From: Myxocyprinus asiaticus
Taxonomy: Eukaryota > Chordata > Actinopteri > Cypriniformes > Catostomidae
Assembly: GCF_019703515.2 (NCBI RefSeq)
Contig: NC_059348.1
Location: 22,554,156-22,618,155 of the forward strand
Reading direction: 5' to 3'
Length of the DNA stretch: 64,000 nt
Every line of letters begins with the position of its first letter. Positions within the stretch are counted from its first letter, which is position 1. The notes below the pieces were generated by a model, which was not told the DNA's origin, did not search any database, and worked only from the letters and a program-made list of their open reading frames with translations. A program made the position numbers and the translations under genes. This document shows positions 1 through 13,863 of the stretch, one piece after another.

Positions 1-2535
1 GATACATAATTAATTTGATGAGCCACATTTAAAGCAGTCATAAAATAGCCAACATTTGCACAGCTGCACAACAGTTTACAGAGTATGCTTTATATTTCTT
101 CATGGAATAAACTGGATAGCAGAATTACAACCGGTTGACACATTTCTACCATTGCATGTTATATATTGTAATATTGTCATTCTTACAGTTAGAATACCAG
201 AGAAAAGGGATAGAGATCCCAAGCATAAGAAAGACTAAATATAGACCTATGGTCATGGCAGACATTTCAATTGCATTGATTTCTGAGTGAAGCACAAAAA
301 ATGTAGTGAGCTATAAAGTACAGTACTTGTCTAGCTGTACACCAGATCAAACACAGACTGCACACTGAATCTCTCAATTACAAGTCTCCTTTTAGACTTG
401 ACAAAAAGGACTCGCTCCAATCCAGGGTCATTCAAGGGCTAGCCGACTCTGATGTCAGACTTCTGTTTTCATGAGGCAGACACTAGTTAACAAATAGGCT
501 ATGCAATGTTTTTCTGTGCAGTGCCAAAGCTATTCTTTATTTATACCCTCCAGTAAAACAGGAATCTTGAGATGCTAGACAGAAAAACAAACCGACTGAT
601 AGGTAGGCATACAGATAATCGTTTTTATTATTTTCCAATAATTTATTTTTTCTATTATGGTCCATGTCATTAATCTGACAAATTAATTAATGCATTCCAG
701 TCAAATGTATTCCAAAAAGGGTGATATAAATGAGTGACAGATATCTGTAACCACAGCAGGGGGATTAACAAGTCTTGTTATGTCATGCTGGGGAAACGCT
801 GTTCGCCTAGGTCACACCAACTGGACTCCCCCTAGTGGCCAAATTGATTACTGCAGACCCTTTCTTGATGGCTAAATAGATAGAGCATACATAATCAACT
901 AAGCACATCTTTAGAGGAAGGCTTTAATAGATTCTACATTGGAATGGAAATCCAAAAACATTATGTGCCACGGAATTGGCTTGTAATATATTACTGAAGT
1001 ACATTATGGCGAGACATGAGCATTGTATGGTACGAAACGTCTCAGATTGCAAAGGCATGAAATGTAATGCAAATTCTTCTGTGCTTAGCCTATATCACCA
1101 CGCCATCTGTGTTGGTGATTTGTCAGCTTTGGCAAAAGTGCCTTTCCAGGCACTCAAAAACAACATGTTACTGTCTGATGAGTCACTTCTAATAGATTTT
1201 CCAGTCTCCTGCTCTATTAAATATTTACAGTTGTTTTTTTTTTTTTGAAACGGTAAGTTGGGCAAGGACATATAGAAGGGCTTGTCCCTTTTTAAAAAAA
1301 CAAAACAAAAACAAAACATTAACCTTTAGATAACAACCTAACTGTGAACCATGATTTGCTCTTTGTTATTGCTAATTAGAAGTAGGTGGTATTGGAGGGC
1401 AGGACATTCTCATTCTAGAGAGCTCTTAAATGGACAATAATTTTATGAGTGCAAGATGCATCATAATTATATTTGTTCCATTTCAACAAGATCACATGAG
1501 AAGTCGGCATGTTGTTTCAGAGAGTTCCGGTACCCCAGGATCAGCCGCAAGTGACATCTCCTATCAGACGTTTTTGCATCGGCTCCAGTGTGTTTATCTT
1601 CCCTTGTGGTGCGACCGGAAGCATGTTGCGTCAGCAGTATGGGAAACCCCGATACGGATCCAGCATTGAAACCGGGAAGTAATCGCGTTCACATAGTCAG
1701 TGACGAGAGTGATACAGAGGTTGCATTTTCCTCTCTAACATTACATTTTTACACCACTGATGGTCAGGTTTGGGTTGGGGGATACAGTTAATAAAATTTG
1801 CATTCCTTTTCACTGTATTACATCCTGTACAGCTGAAAACAACTCGCTAAACAATTTTTGGCACCCCTCCATGGACATTACACCCAGAAGATGGAGCTCA
1901 CACGAGACCATACACCCAACAACACTTATAGCTTTGGCCACTGGGGGTAGTGTTTCGGATTTCAGTAAGCACAGACTGATTTTAGCTAAATAAAAGTCGT
2001 ACCTACTGTGAAATCAGTTTGTCAGCTTTTAGGACATTTTAGCAAATTACCTTAAAGCTGCTTAACATGGACTAAAAGCTACAAAATTCCAATTTTGATT
2101 GCATGGGGTATGAATGTATTTGATCTATATTTGATCTATACTTTTCCATTCAACAGAATATTTGAGAATGAGAAAACAAACAAATAAACAAACAAACAAA
2201 ATTCACTCAAAATATACAGCATGTCAAAACTGCTCTGCCCACCTGAGAAAACAGAAGGTGAGTTGGCAAACTTCAACTTACCATGAAAAAACTGGAGAAG
2301 AGAGAAATAAAAGTATGAGCACTCTCACTGCCAGTGCAGCCGTTCAGGTGTTCTGTGTCAATGACACATAAAGCCCTGACTTCCCACACAAATCTCTGCA
2401 GCTGTGCAACTCACCAACAGACTGCCATCGGGATTTATTCATATCTCTGTTTATTTTAGATGTTCATGGTGATGATGGCTGAGTCAAAATATTTCTGTGA
2501 CAAGACAACAATGGTACTGTAACAATGAACAGCAA
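1..2535. other. No recognised gene or element
   Basis: AT-rich sequence with only short, unconvincing reading frames. I see no domain-like protein, terminal repeat or RNA gene. A poly-T run near 1231-1246 and an A-rich run near 1295-1318 are low-complexity. The stretch 1490-1990 is somewhat more GC-rich and could be an old repeat, but nothing in it is diagnostic. Confidence 0.5.
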
Positions 2536-2849
2536 GTTCCCTATCTGTCACTCACTCGACGTTGTGTCGAAGCAGTGACACTAGGGGTCACTCTTGGGAG
2601 CCCCAAACACCTCTGCTTTTTTGAAAAAAGGCCAATGGGAATTGGCAGTGGAATTTGCATGCCACTCCCCCGGACATACGGGTATAAAAGGAGCTTGTAT
2701 GCAACCACTCATTCAGATTTTCTCTTCGGAGCCCAGTGGTTGTATTCAGTGCACTGAAGTCAATTTCCCTCCAAAGACGCACCTCAAAACTGCTGGATTT
2801 ATGGCGCATTTCAGTGGCTTCTCCCCCTCTGCACCCGTGGAGTGTGTAG

Positions 2850-3920
2850 GTGCTACTGGTTGTTTAAATCAGTTTTACTATCAGAAATAATCAATCATTA
2901 AATGTTATTAATTATTGAATAATTAAATAATAATTAAATAATAGAATTGAACTCATTAAATTCTATTCTCGGGGCACCACTCTTTTGAAAAGAGAAAAAT
3001 GATAGCAAGTTACTGATTGAGTCTCATAAAAACTAAATCTACCCTGAAGGTTGAGTATCTTAATTGTTCATCAAAATAATCAAAAAGGGGAGAAACTAGT
3101 TAAATTATTGCTATGCAAATCTAATAGTAATCTAATTACAGTTAGTTTCTAACACCAATGAAATAGTAGTATTCTGAGGTAACTTGGGAGTTCTTGACGT
3201 GGCAGAGGCTGGCTTCAACACAATATTCAAACAAAAACAAACAGGAGTACTTATTATAATATAACAAGATTTATTATAATCAAGCAGTAATGAACAATAC
3301 TAGCTGAATATAATCCAAAAAAAAAAAAAAAAAAATATCAAGGAAATCCTAAACTAACAGTGGAGCTATATGCTAGTGTGTATGTGTGTGTGTGTCCGAG
3401 CGTGTGTGTGTGTGTGTGTGTGTGTCCAGATGCGGTAACAAAGGAATCAAAATGGAGGATCAGGTTCAAAATGGAGGGTTAGATCCAAAATGGAGGGTTA
3501 GATCCAAAATGGAGCTGATACCACGTGAGGGTGGAAATGAGCGGACACACAAAGGAACTGACAAAACAGGCGGGAGAATTTGGTTCACCAGCCTGAGTCG
3601 AACATAAACCGCGGCGCGCTCACTCAGTGAATATCAGTGAGAGAGAGAGAGAGAGAATGAGAGCGAGAGAGAGAGGAAAAGTGCATGCAATTTAATTGAG
3701 GGTAATCGCTCGTAACAGCGGGACTGAATTACTAGTTCAGATCACTCAACAAAACAAACGTAACCCCAAACAAAATTAAATACAAATCTCCCAACTCAAA
3801 ACAGCAAACAGCGAGCAGAGTTTAACATACAAATATACTCAAAACATCAGCATTTAGAATCAAAAATACGATTTAGATTTGCAAGAAAAATCACAGTTTC
3901 TAAACTAAATCTGCCCAGAT
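2850..3920 (-). repeat. LTR-retroelement-like repeat, copy 1 (reverse)
   Basis: Read on the minus strand, this block resembles the block at about 16440-18600. Shared marks are a stretch near 2850-3000 that matches 18460-18590, a TGG(T/A)GCCCC string that could be a primer-binding site (near 2973-2983 here), an AT-rich segment around 3255-3290, a TG microsatellite, and an 'aaaatggagg' tract repeated three times near 3450-3515. I see no gag or pol coding. It interrupts the DIRS-like copy. The class (ERV-like or another LTR element) is inferred and outer borders are approximate. Confidence 0.35.
3383..3425. repeat. TG microsatellite
   Basis: Interrupted (TG)n run. A GA-rich simple repeat lies about 210 bases downstream (about 3638-3675), inside the LTR-like block. 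Confidence 0.9.
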
Positions 3921-4817
3921 ATCAAGCATTACTTAGGTAAGTGCTCCACATGTGCTGGTTCCCCGAAGGTGACCCCATGTGATATCTTCCACAAAATCGT
4001 TCCCTGTCGGTAAACTGCATCTTCCTTGGGCAGAGGCCCCTCTGCCCCCAGTCGCCATGCTTTGTAGAAACTCCTTCCCCTTTGGGTAGGACCTACTATG
4101 GGACCTTTCCACATGACATACTTCCGACAAGACTTGGTAAGACCATGTGACATATTCCACTCAAAATACCCCCCCCCCCCCTTTTGGGCGGGGTGTGGTC
4201 TCCACGGCTTATGGCTCCCAGTCAGTTAACAAATTCCACTCTTTTTGGGGAGAAAAAAAGAGGAAAAGAGGCCTCGGCTGGGTTAGCCTGTCCCTATTGT
4301 TGGGCAGTCGACCTGTTCCTGAAGGACCATTCGACGCTCATAAGAGCGTTGGGGGAGGTTACGTGATGGCCTGGTGCACTGGCTACGAGGCACACAGCGG
4401 TCTGCCCGTCACACACCGCCAGTTCATGTAACACAGTTCAGATAGTTGTGGCGTTTTGTATAGGGACCTCTAGTGTCACTACATCGACACAACGTTGAGT
4501 AAGTGACAGATAGGGAACGTCATGGTTACTTTCATAACCTCCGTTCCCTGAAGGAGGGAACGAGACGTTGTGTCCCTCTTGCCACAATGCTGAACTACCC
4601 ACTGAAATGGCCGGGACCTGGTCTCGGCTCCTCAGCACAAAACCTGAATGAGTGGTTGCATACCAGCTCCTTTTATACTCGTATGTCCAGGGGAGTGGCA
4701 TGCAAATTCCACTCTGCAATTGTTTGGGGCTCCCAAGTGTGACCCCTAGTGTCACTACATCGACACAATGTCTCGTTCCCTCCATCAGGGAACGGAGGTT
4801 ACGAAAGTAACCATGAC

Positions 4818-5369
4818 TTTTGCTGCCAGTTAACAACTTAATTTAGTTACAAACAGCAACACAGCTATACTTGTGTTTCAGTGGGTTTTGTCTAGATTCT
4901 TAGAGGGCAAATACATTTGGCTAATAAATAAATAAATAAATAAAATGTGACCTGAGTTAAGTTGGCAAATTTTCTCCTCTTTAGTCTCCATGGAAATGTC
5001 ACTGCCTTTAAGTGCATTCTGAGCAGCCGATGATTGATTACTAATTTGTCCTGGTCACTTGGAATCTCCAGAGCAGCCATACAGTATCACATTAAAATTC
5101 CTGTGGAACAAAGTTGGGCTCCTTGGATACAGTTAGGGATTACTGATGATTTCCCTACTTCAGAAACACTGAAATTGTATACAGATGTATCCACACCACA
5201 CAAGGGACACTCTGATAACCACTGGCAGCCCAGTGGTTCTGGGTTGGTAGTGACCTTATGATCAGGAAATGAGTCATTAGACTATGGCTTCTAACTACTC
5301 AAGGTCTTTTAAGATCTTTTTGTTATATAAAAGCTCAAAAGCAAATCCTACTTTGACAGGTTCGGACTT
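4818..5369. other. No recognised feature
   Basis: About 550 bases between the DIRS-like copy and an old LTR. It holds a short (TAAA)n run near 4922-4943. I see no coding or terminal-repeat signal. Confidence 0.5.
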
Positions 5370-5731
5370 CTTTTGGGTAATGGAGGAGTCAGGAGGCAGT
5401 GAAAAGTTGAGGTGAATATTTATTTTCTCTCTTTTTTTAACACAAGCTTTAACATGAAACGGCTCTCCGTAGCCAAATTGAACACAACGGTTTTCTTTTG
5501 TTTGTCTTTGATAACACAGGATAAACACAGGCTTCTTGTGTGGCAAACACGTGAATGCCACTCTCCTCTGCCACTCTCTCACCTCTCTGGCATATTCGTG
5601 TTCTTTTTAATGTCTTCCTCCGCCATCACTGTAACAAGAAACAGCTGTTAGAGATAATGAAACCTAGGTGCCGACCCTCACCACTCTCTCTCTCCCGCAG
5701 ACAGATGCACGACCACACCCCCATTTCCACA
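5370..5731 (-). repeat. Old diverged LTR of the Gmr1-like Gypsy family
   Basis: On the minus strand it starts TGTGGAAATGGGGGTGTGG at 5731, clearly related to the TGTGGCAGCGGGGGCGTGG start of the LTRs at 25453 and 28588. Weaker similarity continues through an 'aataaa' signal. The far end is uncertain and I see no target duplication. It is more diverged than the neighbouring solo LTR at 5987-6324. Confidence 0.5.
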
Positions 5732-5986
5732 CCAACTAAACCAGCAAAGCAAAACATACACACAAATACAAAATGATATGTACTTCTTATAACTGTAGCC
5801 ATTTATGGAAGCCTTTGTTTCCCAGAGTGCCACCTCTTGTTTTGCAGGGGGATGTTCGATGCTTGTTTCTGTTTTGCCAAGTTCCTCGAGCTCTCTGACC
5901 CTCAATCACAATCCAACCCACATAAACATCCCTCCTAAGATACGTACATCAACATTAGCTTCACCACAAGAAAAAGAGTTACCACA

Positions 5987-6324
5987 TGTAAAAGATGACG
6001 CAAGAAGCAGTTTTCCTTCTTCAGGTGAGGCTTTATTTCCCCTCTTCCTCGACACCACTTTACAGTTTACCTTTAGATGCTGTCTAAACCCTAACACACA
6101 CTGTTTCTACAAATAAACTCTCACTATTAGGGAATCATTGCTCTGGCTCGGCTCTGTCATATCCAGTCTCTCTCTCGACTGAGCGTTGTGTCGCTCTCTT
6201 TATGCCGCTCTCCCCGTGCTCACTGAAATTAGAGACAGGTGTTAGACATAATTTAGCTCAGGTGTAAGCGCCCTTACCGCTTTCTCTCTCCGGAGAGATG
6301 CTTGACCACGCCCCCGCTGCCACA
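5987..6324 (-). mobile_element. Solo LTR, Gmr1-like Gypsy family
   Basis: On the minus strand it runs from TGTGGCAGCGGGGGCGTGG (6324) to TTACA (5987), the same start and end as the LTRs of the element at 25453-28944, and includes the shared 'acacctgagctaaattatg' block. It is flanked by a perfect 5-bp duplication CCACA (5982-5986 and 6325-6329). With no internal region, it is a solo LTR left by LTR-LTR recombination. Confidence 0.85.
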
Positions 6325-6733
6325 CCACACTTTGACATGCATTTGTTTTTTTGTGAAGTATAATGCTGTTGGCCTCTCACAGGCTTTCCATAATAACTAC
6401 AATAAACATGACTGCATACGATGCTGTTTTCATCCAGGGTCTTGTGACTTAAGATGAACGTTTGCTTTAGTGAGCTGAATCTAATATAATGCTTTACATT
6501 TAAGCATGTAGAGTTTCTTCTCCATTTGTCATATCTGCAATTTTCAAAAGCCATTTCACACTGCCTCCTGAGCTTCTACAATGCAATGGCCTTGGAAAAA
6601 AGATAACCTTGAGAGATACTGGATGAGAAAACTTAATTATTCTTGCACCAAAAATACAGGGATTCTTCTAGAGTTAGAATAAGAAAAGTTGATAAGCTCA
6701 ATCACATCTGGCACACTAATAACTTTTGTTGTA

Positions 6734-7306
6734 ATTAGGGGTGCACCAATATTGAAAATATTTAGCAGCTTATCTGTACTGACCAGGAGTTTGTGTCATG
6801 GCCAATAACAGATAAATAGCTATAAATATTAATGAATATTATAATATTTAAAGCTAATATCACATCTATATTAATAAGAATAATAAATGTATACTATATA
6901 GTTCATAGTACAATCTAAAATCAGTTGTGAGTTTGAGTGTGTGGTCTTAAACCAGAGTTTGATAAATATCCAGTATTATGTTTAAATAAAATTAAAATGC
7001 ACATAGTACAACTGTGAATATCTGTAGCACTGAGGTACATACAGGATTAATATTTCACATGTTGAAGTGTCAAAAGGCATTAGTTAAAAACAAAATCTAA
7101 AAATGGTAAATGTTTTAAAGGGTTAAATCTTTGTTTGCTACCCCATTAATTGGTGAACTACGGCAAATTTTACCTTGTCTTGAATAGGTGGAAAAAGCAT
7201 CCACAAATCAATATCAAATATCTAATATTTACCAATACGATACATTTAAAAAATCACTAACTTTGGCCGATAACTGATATGGTATCAATATATCATGCAT
7301 ACCTAA
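6734..7306. mobile_element. Candidate small non-autonomous DNA element
   Basis: The left end ATTAGGGGTGCACCAATATT is imperfectly inverted relative to the right end ATATATCATGCATACCTAAT. The interior is AT-rich without a reading frame. A 'TAGGGGTGCA..' tip is typical of hAT-like elements, but I find no clear 8-bp target duplication, so superfamily and borders are tentative. Confidence 0.35.
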
Positions 7307-7574
7307 TCATAATAATAATAACAGCAACAAAATTAAGTGACATTGGTGAGACTTCTCCTTGTTAACCATCATGTCTTTATGTTATCTAAGAGCACAGGCC
7401 ATTAAGCATGAGCAGATATTATTGTTGGCCATTTCTGAGCTGTGCTGTGATGCCTTCAAATGGTGTTGTATGAGCCAGCTCTCTCTCAAAAAAATATCAC
7501 AACTTGAGGTGGGCGAAAAAAGAAATTTGCTCTCCAACACACACACTACACAAAGCAACCAGTGGTGGGTGTTG

Positions 7575-7720
7575 GCTCCCAAGCAATAGAGCACAACAGT
7601 CTTGTTCCGGAAGTAAAAATTCCATTAATTTCTTCCATAAACAAATTGATTTTCAATGCTAACTTATAAACCTTTAAAGACAGACCTACCTTGAGCTTCA
7701 AGGTTGTTTATTGATGGTAT
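7575..7720. repeat. Inverted repeat flanking the Sleeping Beauty nest, left arm
   Basis: The segment containing 'gttccggaagtaaaaat' resembles, inverted, the segment around 16050-16190 with 'aaaatacttccggaac'. Neighbouring words (a cttataaa-type block and an 'agagcacaacag' block) keep matching order. The Tc1 nest probably landed inside an older repeat with inverted ends, but similarity is patchy by eye. Confidence 0.35.
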
Positions 7721-8190
7721 ATGCTTCCGTTGAAGCCATCTGTCTGTGTTATTTCAACTGCATTGTATAAAAATTTTCTATAATAGCTACATTATGGTCC
7801 AGCAGAGAACGGTTCACCTATCAGAGAACGGTGGCCAACAGAGCCCGCGAAATAAGACTTGAAGCGAACGCCCACTCCCATGACGCACTCTGAATGATGA
7901 AAAGGAGTCGATCTCCCTGCACACTCAAACTTCTTACAGTTGAAGTCATAAGTTTATATACACCTTAGCCAAATACATTTAAACTCAGTTTTTCACAATT
8001 CCTGACATTTAATCATAGAAAACATTCCCTGTCTTAGGTCAGTTAGGATCACTACTTTATTTTAAGAATGTGAAGTGTCAGAATAATAGTAGAGAATATG
8101 ATTTATTTCAGCTTTTATTACTTTCATCACATTCCCAGTGGGTCAAAAGTTTACATACACTTTATTAGTATTTGGTATCATTGCCTTTAA

Positions 8191-10017
8191 CCCCTTGGGG
8201 TCTGAGGGTGTTTTGAGCCCTGGAGAAGTTTTGACATGCCTTGACATTTGTGCTATTTTCAGTTGCTTAAAAACATATTAATGGCTAAAGTCTGATAACA
8301 CTGTATTCAGCACAAACTGGTCTACAATAATATGTGAACAACATGTATGTACATGTTTGTATTTTTTTTTAGAAAAGTCACTAAAATAAGGCCATATAAC
8401 ACATACTAAACATTTGTTCACAAGACTTTTGAGAACCATCCTGATCACTCATTCATACAAAACAATATATTCATTTAACTTTTGTAAGACACTTTTAGTG
8501 TTAGAAAGGCCATATGCGAGGAGGCGTGGATGATCATGAATATTGATGTGATTCACACCTGAGGAGACAAAGACCCCTCCCCTGAGAGAGAATGAATGTG
8601 AGGAGACTTAATGATTGAATGTATTGTTTGTAGTTTAAGTTAAAAGAAATAATCTGATTATACATTTTCTTTACATAAAGACTTTACTTAAAAACTTTAG
8701 ACCTACACTACCATTTAAAAGTTTTAGATATGTATTTTTAATGTTTTTAAAAGAAGTCTCTTCTGCTCACCAAGGCTGCATTTATTTGATCCAAAATACA
8801 GCAAAAACAGTGATACTGTGAAATATTTTTACAGTTTAAAATAACTGTTTTCTATTTGAATATATTGTAAAATGCAATTTATTCCTGTGATGATATCTGA
8901 ATTTTCAGCATCATTACTGCAGTCTTCAGTGTCACATGATCCTTCAGTAATCATTCTAATATGCTGATTTTCTAATATGGGCATATTTACAGCACATTTT
9001 ACACATTTACACCCAAACAGATATTTGCAAGCACAAGCTTCATTGATGATAATGAGGCAGCATAAACACTGGTTAAAATATAATCTAAACATTCATATTA
9101 TTTTTTATCACACATATTTATATCATACAGCATACAATTTAAATACCTGTTTTAGCCGAAACAACATTTAAATGTAACTAAAACTTGCCTATTAGGACAT
9201 ATTTCAAATTTCAATACTCTGAATCCTGGCTGGCAAGTCTGGAAATAGTCCAACTAGTAAAATATGTCCATGTTTATATAAAATAGCATGTCAGCTAATA
9301 TATAAATAAAACTAAATGATTTACTCATCCGAAACTGTATCCTCAGCTGGATTAAGTTGCTCTTCAAATGTTCATTGTCGGATTCCCACTCTTCTTCTGA
9401 GGAAAAAGTGAACTTTTCATCACTATCCAAGAGCTTCCTCACCTGTGTAGCGTGCCATCTTCCAAATGCGCAGAAAAGTGAATGAACTTGATGCTTTTTA
9501 AGGCATTGTTGGGGGCGTTTACCATTTGCATTGATCGCCTCAGCACATTACCGTATGAATAGCGCGCTCTGCTGGTGGGTGTGATCACATTAGGGATAAT
9601 TAGCTGAGCCAGTAGAAACTGTACATCGCTTTGTTTCATACAGATTACATTGTTGGAGAATATTTGTTTTAAATTTGAATTGTTTTATTTAAAAGTAGAC
9701 ATTTTAAGCTTTCTTTAGACATATGTTTCATGTTTGTGTGATAAATATTCGCAGAGTTTCAGTTCATTTTTGTGACGTGTTTCAGAAAGATGCTCGCGGA
9801 GACAGAGATGGCTGAAAGCGCACCCTGTTATTTTCTTTATTTTACAAAAGCACAAGGTTTTGTTGTTATTGTGAGTGTACACAAATAAAAGTAGACCCTT
9901 TATAGTCTCTAATGATGTCTTACACTTATCTGTATGCCCAAAAATGATGGAGTATTTTAAGTTGTTTCCGCTGTTATGAGGAAAAAATCCAGCAGGACGC
10001 GCTGACGACCCAGAGGG
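8191..10017 (-). mobile_element. piggyBac-like transposon remnant inserted at TTAA
   Basis: Flanked by TTAA on both sides (8187-8190 and 10018-10021). Tips CCCCTTGGGGTC and, inverted, CCCTCTGGGTC form imperfect terminal inverted repeats. Deleting it with one TTAA restores a continuous Sleeping Beauty-like sequence ('cattgcctttaaatgg'). The interior holds a degraded acidic N-terminal coding stretch on the minus strand. The rest, including any DDD catalytic core, is not recognisable. Confidence 0.75.
9254..9458 (-). pseudogene. piggyBac-type transposase N-terminal remnant
   Basis: From an ATG at 9458 the minus strand reads MARYTGEEALG then a stop. A frame shift away it continues KLLDSDEKFTFSSEEEWESD (about 9440-9380). 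A short basic/aromatic start, a 'Y-T-x-E-E-A-L' motif and then an acidic serine-rich stretch match what I know of piggyBac transposase N-termini. There is no catalytic domain downstream. The call rests on this motif plus the TTAA-flanked context. Confidence 0.5.
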
Positions 10018-10029
10018 TTAAATGGTTTA

Positions 10030-11017
<988 letters not shown>

Positions 11018-11531
11018 TGTCAAGCAAAGAGGCACTGAGTTGTACTCAAGATGGGTTGCGAGCTCCGACACAACATTGCAGTTTTTTGTTTGTTTTGTTT
11101 ACAGTTCTTATGTTCCCTATCTGTCACTCACTCGACGTTGTGTCGATGTAGTGACACTAGGGGTCACTCTTGGGAGCCTGAGACACCTCTGGTCTTTGAT
11201 AAAAGGCCAATGAAAATTGGTGAGTGGTATTTGCATGCCACTCCCCCGGACATACGGGTATAAAAGGAGCTGGTATGCAACCACTCATTCAGATTTTCTC
11301 TTCGGAGCTGAACGGTCATGCTCATTGAGCTGAATTCTCACGACTGTTCATTCACCTCTGCTGGATCTGATGACGCATTTCAGCGGCTTCTCCCTCCTCT
11401 GCACTGGTGCACTGCAGAGAACGCTTTGGGTGCTTCGGCAGAAAAAAGAGAGTATATTTTTCTGAAAGAGTATATTTCTCTAAAAGAGTGGCACAAAAGT
11501 AACGTCTTTTTAAAGACGCATCTTTTTAAAG

Positions 11532-12767
11532 ATGCCTTTCCGATTGTGTGTTATTCCTGGTTGCGGTCGTTACCTCTCAACTTCAGACGGTCACGATCGC
11601 TGTCTTTCGTGTCTGGTCGCGACCCACACGGAGGCAGCGTTCGTGGATGGTTCATGTTCTCACTGCGAGAACATGACCATGGCAACGTTGCGGTCGCGGC
11701 TTGCTTTCATAAGCCTCAGTCCTTCTACCTACGGGTTTGAGGCCAGCGCGGCTAGCACTGGGGGCGATTTGGGGACTCCAATGGAATCGCCTCCGCCGGG
11801 TATCCCCCCGCGGACCTCCCATTCCCCAGCATGCTCATCTGTCCCGATCGGGCTTCCGGATGAGTCCGCCGGCTCGTCTCTTGGCGAGTTCGACCTCTTG
11901 CTCGGAGCCCGCAAAGCTGATGAGCTCTCGAGCACAGCATCGGAGAACAGGCTTGTCCAGTCGGACGCAGAAGCCTCAGCTGGGCTCACCCCTTCGGGGT
12001 CAATTGCCCAGTCACAGGCTGGTGCAGAGATGATGGACATGCTTTCCTGGGTGGCTGCGAGCATCGGGCTAGAGTGTAACCCTCTGTTCTCCCCGAACCC
12101 TTGCAGCTCGATGATTAGTTCCTGGGCTAGCGGAACTGCTCAAAGCAGCCACACCCCGCTCCAGTACCTTTCTTCCCGGAAATGCATGAGGAGCTGACAA
12201 AATCGTGGGAGGCACCTTTCACTGCCCGGTGCCGATTTCTCAGTTCCCCCACCCTCACTACCCTCAATGGCGGGGTGGCCAGTGGTTATAAGGTAATTCC
12301 CCCAGTGGATAAGGCGCTCACGGTGCACCTACGCCCGCAGAGCGCCGCCACCTGGCGCGGACGCTCAAAGCTCCCGCCCAAGCCCTGTTGGTTCATGTTG
12401 TCCCTGATGGCCAAAGCCTACAGTGCTGCTGGACAAGCCGCCTCTGCCCTGCACACCATGGCTCTCCTGCAGGTCCACCAAGCCAAGGCGCTAATAGAAC
12501 TTTACGAGGGTAGTTCCGCCCCAGATCTAGTTCTCGATGGTGAAGCAGTAGATGGAGGCTATCCAGCATATCCTACCCCGACACGGCTCAAGATCCCACA
12601 CCCAGTCTGCTCATCGCCAAGGGCGTCCCCCTGTGGTGACTGCACCGGCTCCGCCGCAGCCCGCCACTTCGGCCCGGCCCCGGTGTGGAGCCCACCGCAG
12701 GAAGCAGATGCCACCCGTCTCACGGCCGGCTGCTAAGAACCCACGAAGGTCGTCACAGCGCCCCTGA
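11532..12767 (+). pseudogene. DIRS-like gag, broken
   Basis: Begins MPFRLCVIPGCGRYLSTSDG.. with the Cys/His cluster C-x2-C..H..C-x2-C at the N-terminus, as in the copy at 45538. The frame is good to about 12180, shifts there, and then has lost about 225 bases relative to the intact copy (junction near 12532). The last part returns as a basic, proline-rich tail ending ..KNPRRSSQRP. Unlike the copy at 45538, it keeps the frame at the 'ccgggtatcccccc' position, which identifies the frameshift in that copy. Confidence 0.8.
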
Positions 12768-13229
12768 GATGGGTGACCCAGGGTCAACGAAACCCACTGC
12801 ATTGGAGCTGGTAGTAAGACCACTCCATCCCCCGGGTGGAGAATCTTTTGTTGTCTTTTTATTTGATTTCGCCGCATGCCCAAGTGGCTGCGGTACCCAA
12901 CAGTTCAGGAAAAGAGCGGTTTCCTCCTTCCCTGGGACACATACCCAGTGTGCACGGTCGTCATCACGACCACTGTCCATGGGTTTTTCTTTGCAGGATT
13001 GGCGTGCCAGTAGCGGTCTCCCCGCCCCTGCGCGCCCAGCTTTGGCACACATCCGCCCCCGATGTGACAGTCTCCACGGGTTGCGAGGACAGGTCTCTTC
13101 CTCCCCATCCCAGGCTGTTCCGGGATGGTCACAAGGAGTCAGGTAAGTGCTTCGATGTCCCTAGACTCAGCACAGCCACGACATGGTGTGGCACCTCGAG
13201 CTCTGCCCCACCGCGAGGCCCCACCTGCC

Positions 13230-13863
13230 GGTACGTCTGACGACATTGTCCCTTTGGTTCCAATCAATCACAATGGCTGGTCTGGACCGTCCGACTCGGC
13301 TACGCGATTCAGTTCGCCAGGCGTCCGCCCAGGTTCAGCGGTATCCACTTCACCCTGGTGAAGGACGAAAACGCTGCTACCTTGCACATGGAGATAGCTA
13401 CCCTCCCATGGAAGGGTGCGATAGAACCTGTCCCTCTGGCCGAGATGAAGTAGGGGTTTTACAGCCCCTACTTCATCGTACCAAAAAAAGGCGGTGGGTT
13501 GCGGCCAATATTGGACCTGCGAGTACTGAACTAGGCTTTACACAGATTCCCGTTCAAGATGCTGACGCAAAAATACATTCTGGCGAGTGTCCGGCATCAA
13601 TATTGGTTCACGGCGATAGACCTGAAGGACGCGTACTTTCACGTCTCGATTCTACCATGACACATACCCTTCCTGCAGTTTGCATTCGAGGGTCAGGCGT
13701 ATCAGTACAAGGTCCTCCCTTTTGGCCTTTCCTTGATCCCTCGTGTTTTCTTGAAGGTCGCAGAGGCAGCCCTTGCCACGTTAAGGGAAGTGGGCGTTCG
13801 CGTTCTCAACTATCTCGACAACTGGCTAATCCTAGCTCACTCTCGGGACATGTGTGCACACAG
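13230..13863 (+). pseudogene. DIRS-like reverse transcriptase fragment
   Basis: Nucleotide sequence tracks 47520-48165. An in-frame TAG replaces a Lys codon near 13450 and several substitutions follow. The polymerase motif that reads YLDD at 48109 reads YLDN here (about 13810), so the second catalytic Asp is lost. Similarity ends at about 13863 at the LINE junction. Confidence 0.8.

Larger units (their letters stand above)
2538..4817 (+). mobile_element. Internally deleted DIRS-like retrotransposon
   Basis: The left end (2538-2861) matches the left terminus and leader of the near-complete DIRS-like element at 45099. The right part (about 3925-4817) matches that element's 3' untranslated region, internal complementary region (about 4457-4575) and right inverted terminus. 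Gag, reverse transcriptase and recombinase genes are absent. The middle (about 2850-3920) is an unrelated LTR-like repeat in reverse orientation. The left flank is GT, as at the other DIRS left ends here; the right flank is TT. The copy cannot be autonomous. Confidence 0.8.
11114..13863 (+). mobile_element. DIRS-like retrotransposon, 3'-truncated copy
   Basis: It starts exactly at the DIRS left terminus (TCCCTATCTGTCACTCACTC, preceded by GT) and stays collinear with 45099 onward through leader, gag and into reverse transcriptase. It stops near 13863, where 'gcacacag' switches to LINE sequence. The RNase H, recombinase and right terminus are missing. Confidence 0.85.

Noticed and set aside
12611..13052. 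Minus-strand frames over DIRS gag
   Set aside because: GC-rich antisense shadows without domain features. The same shadows appear opposite the copy at 45538-47239.
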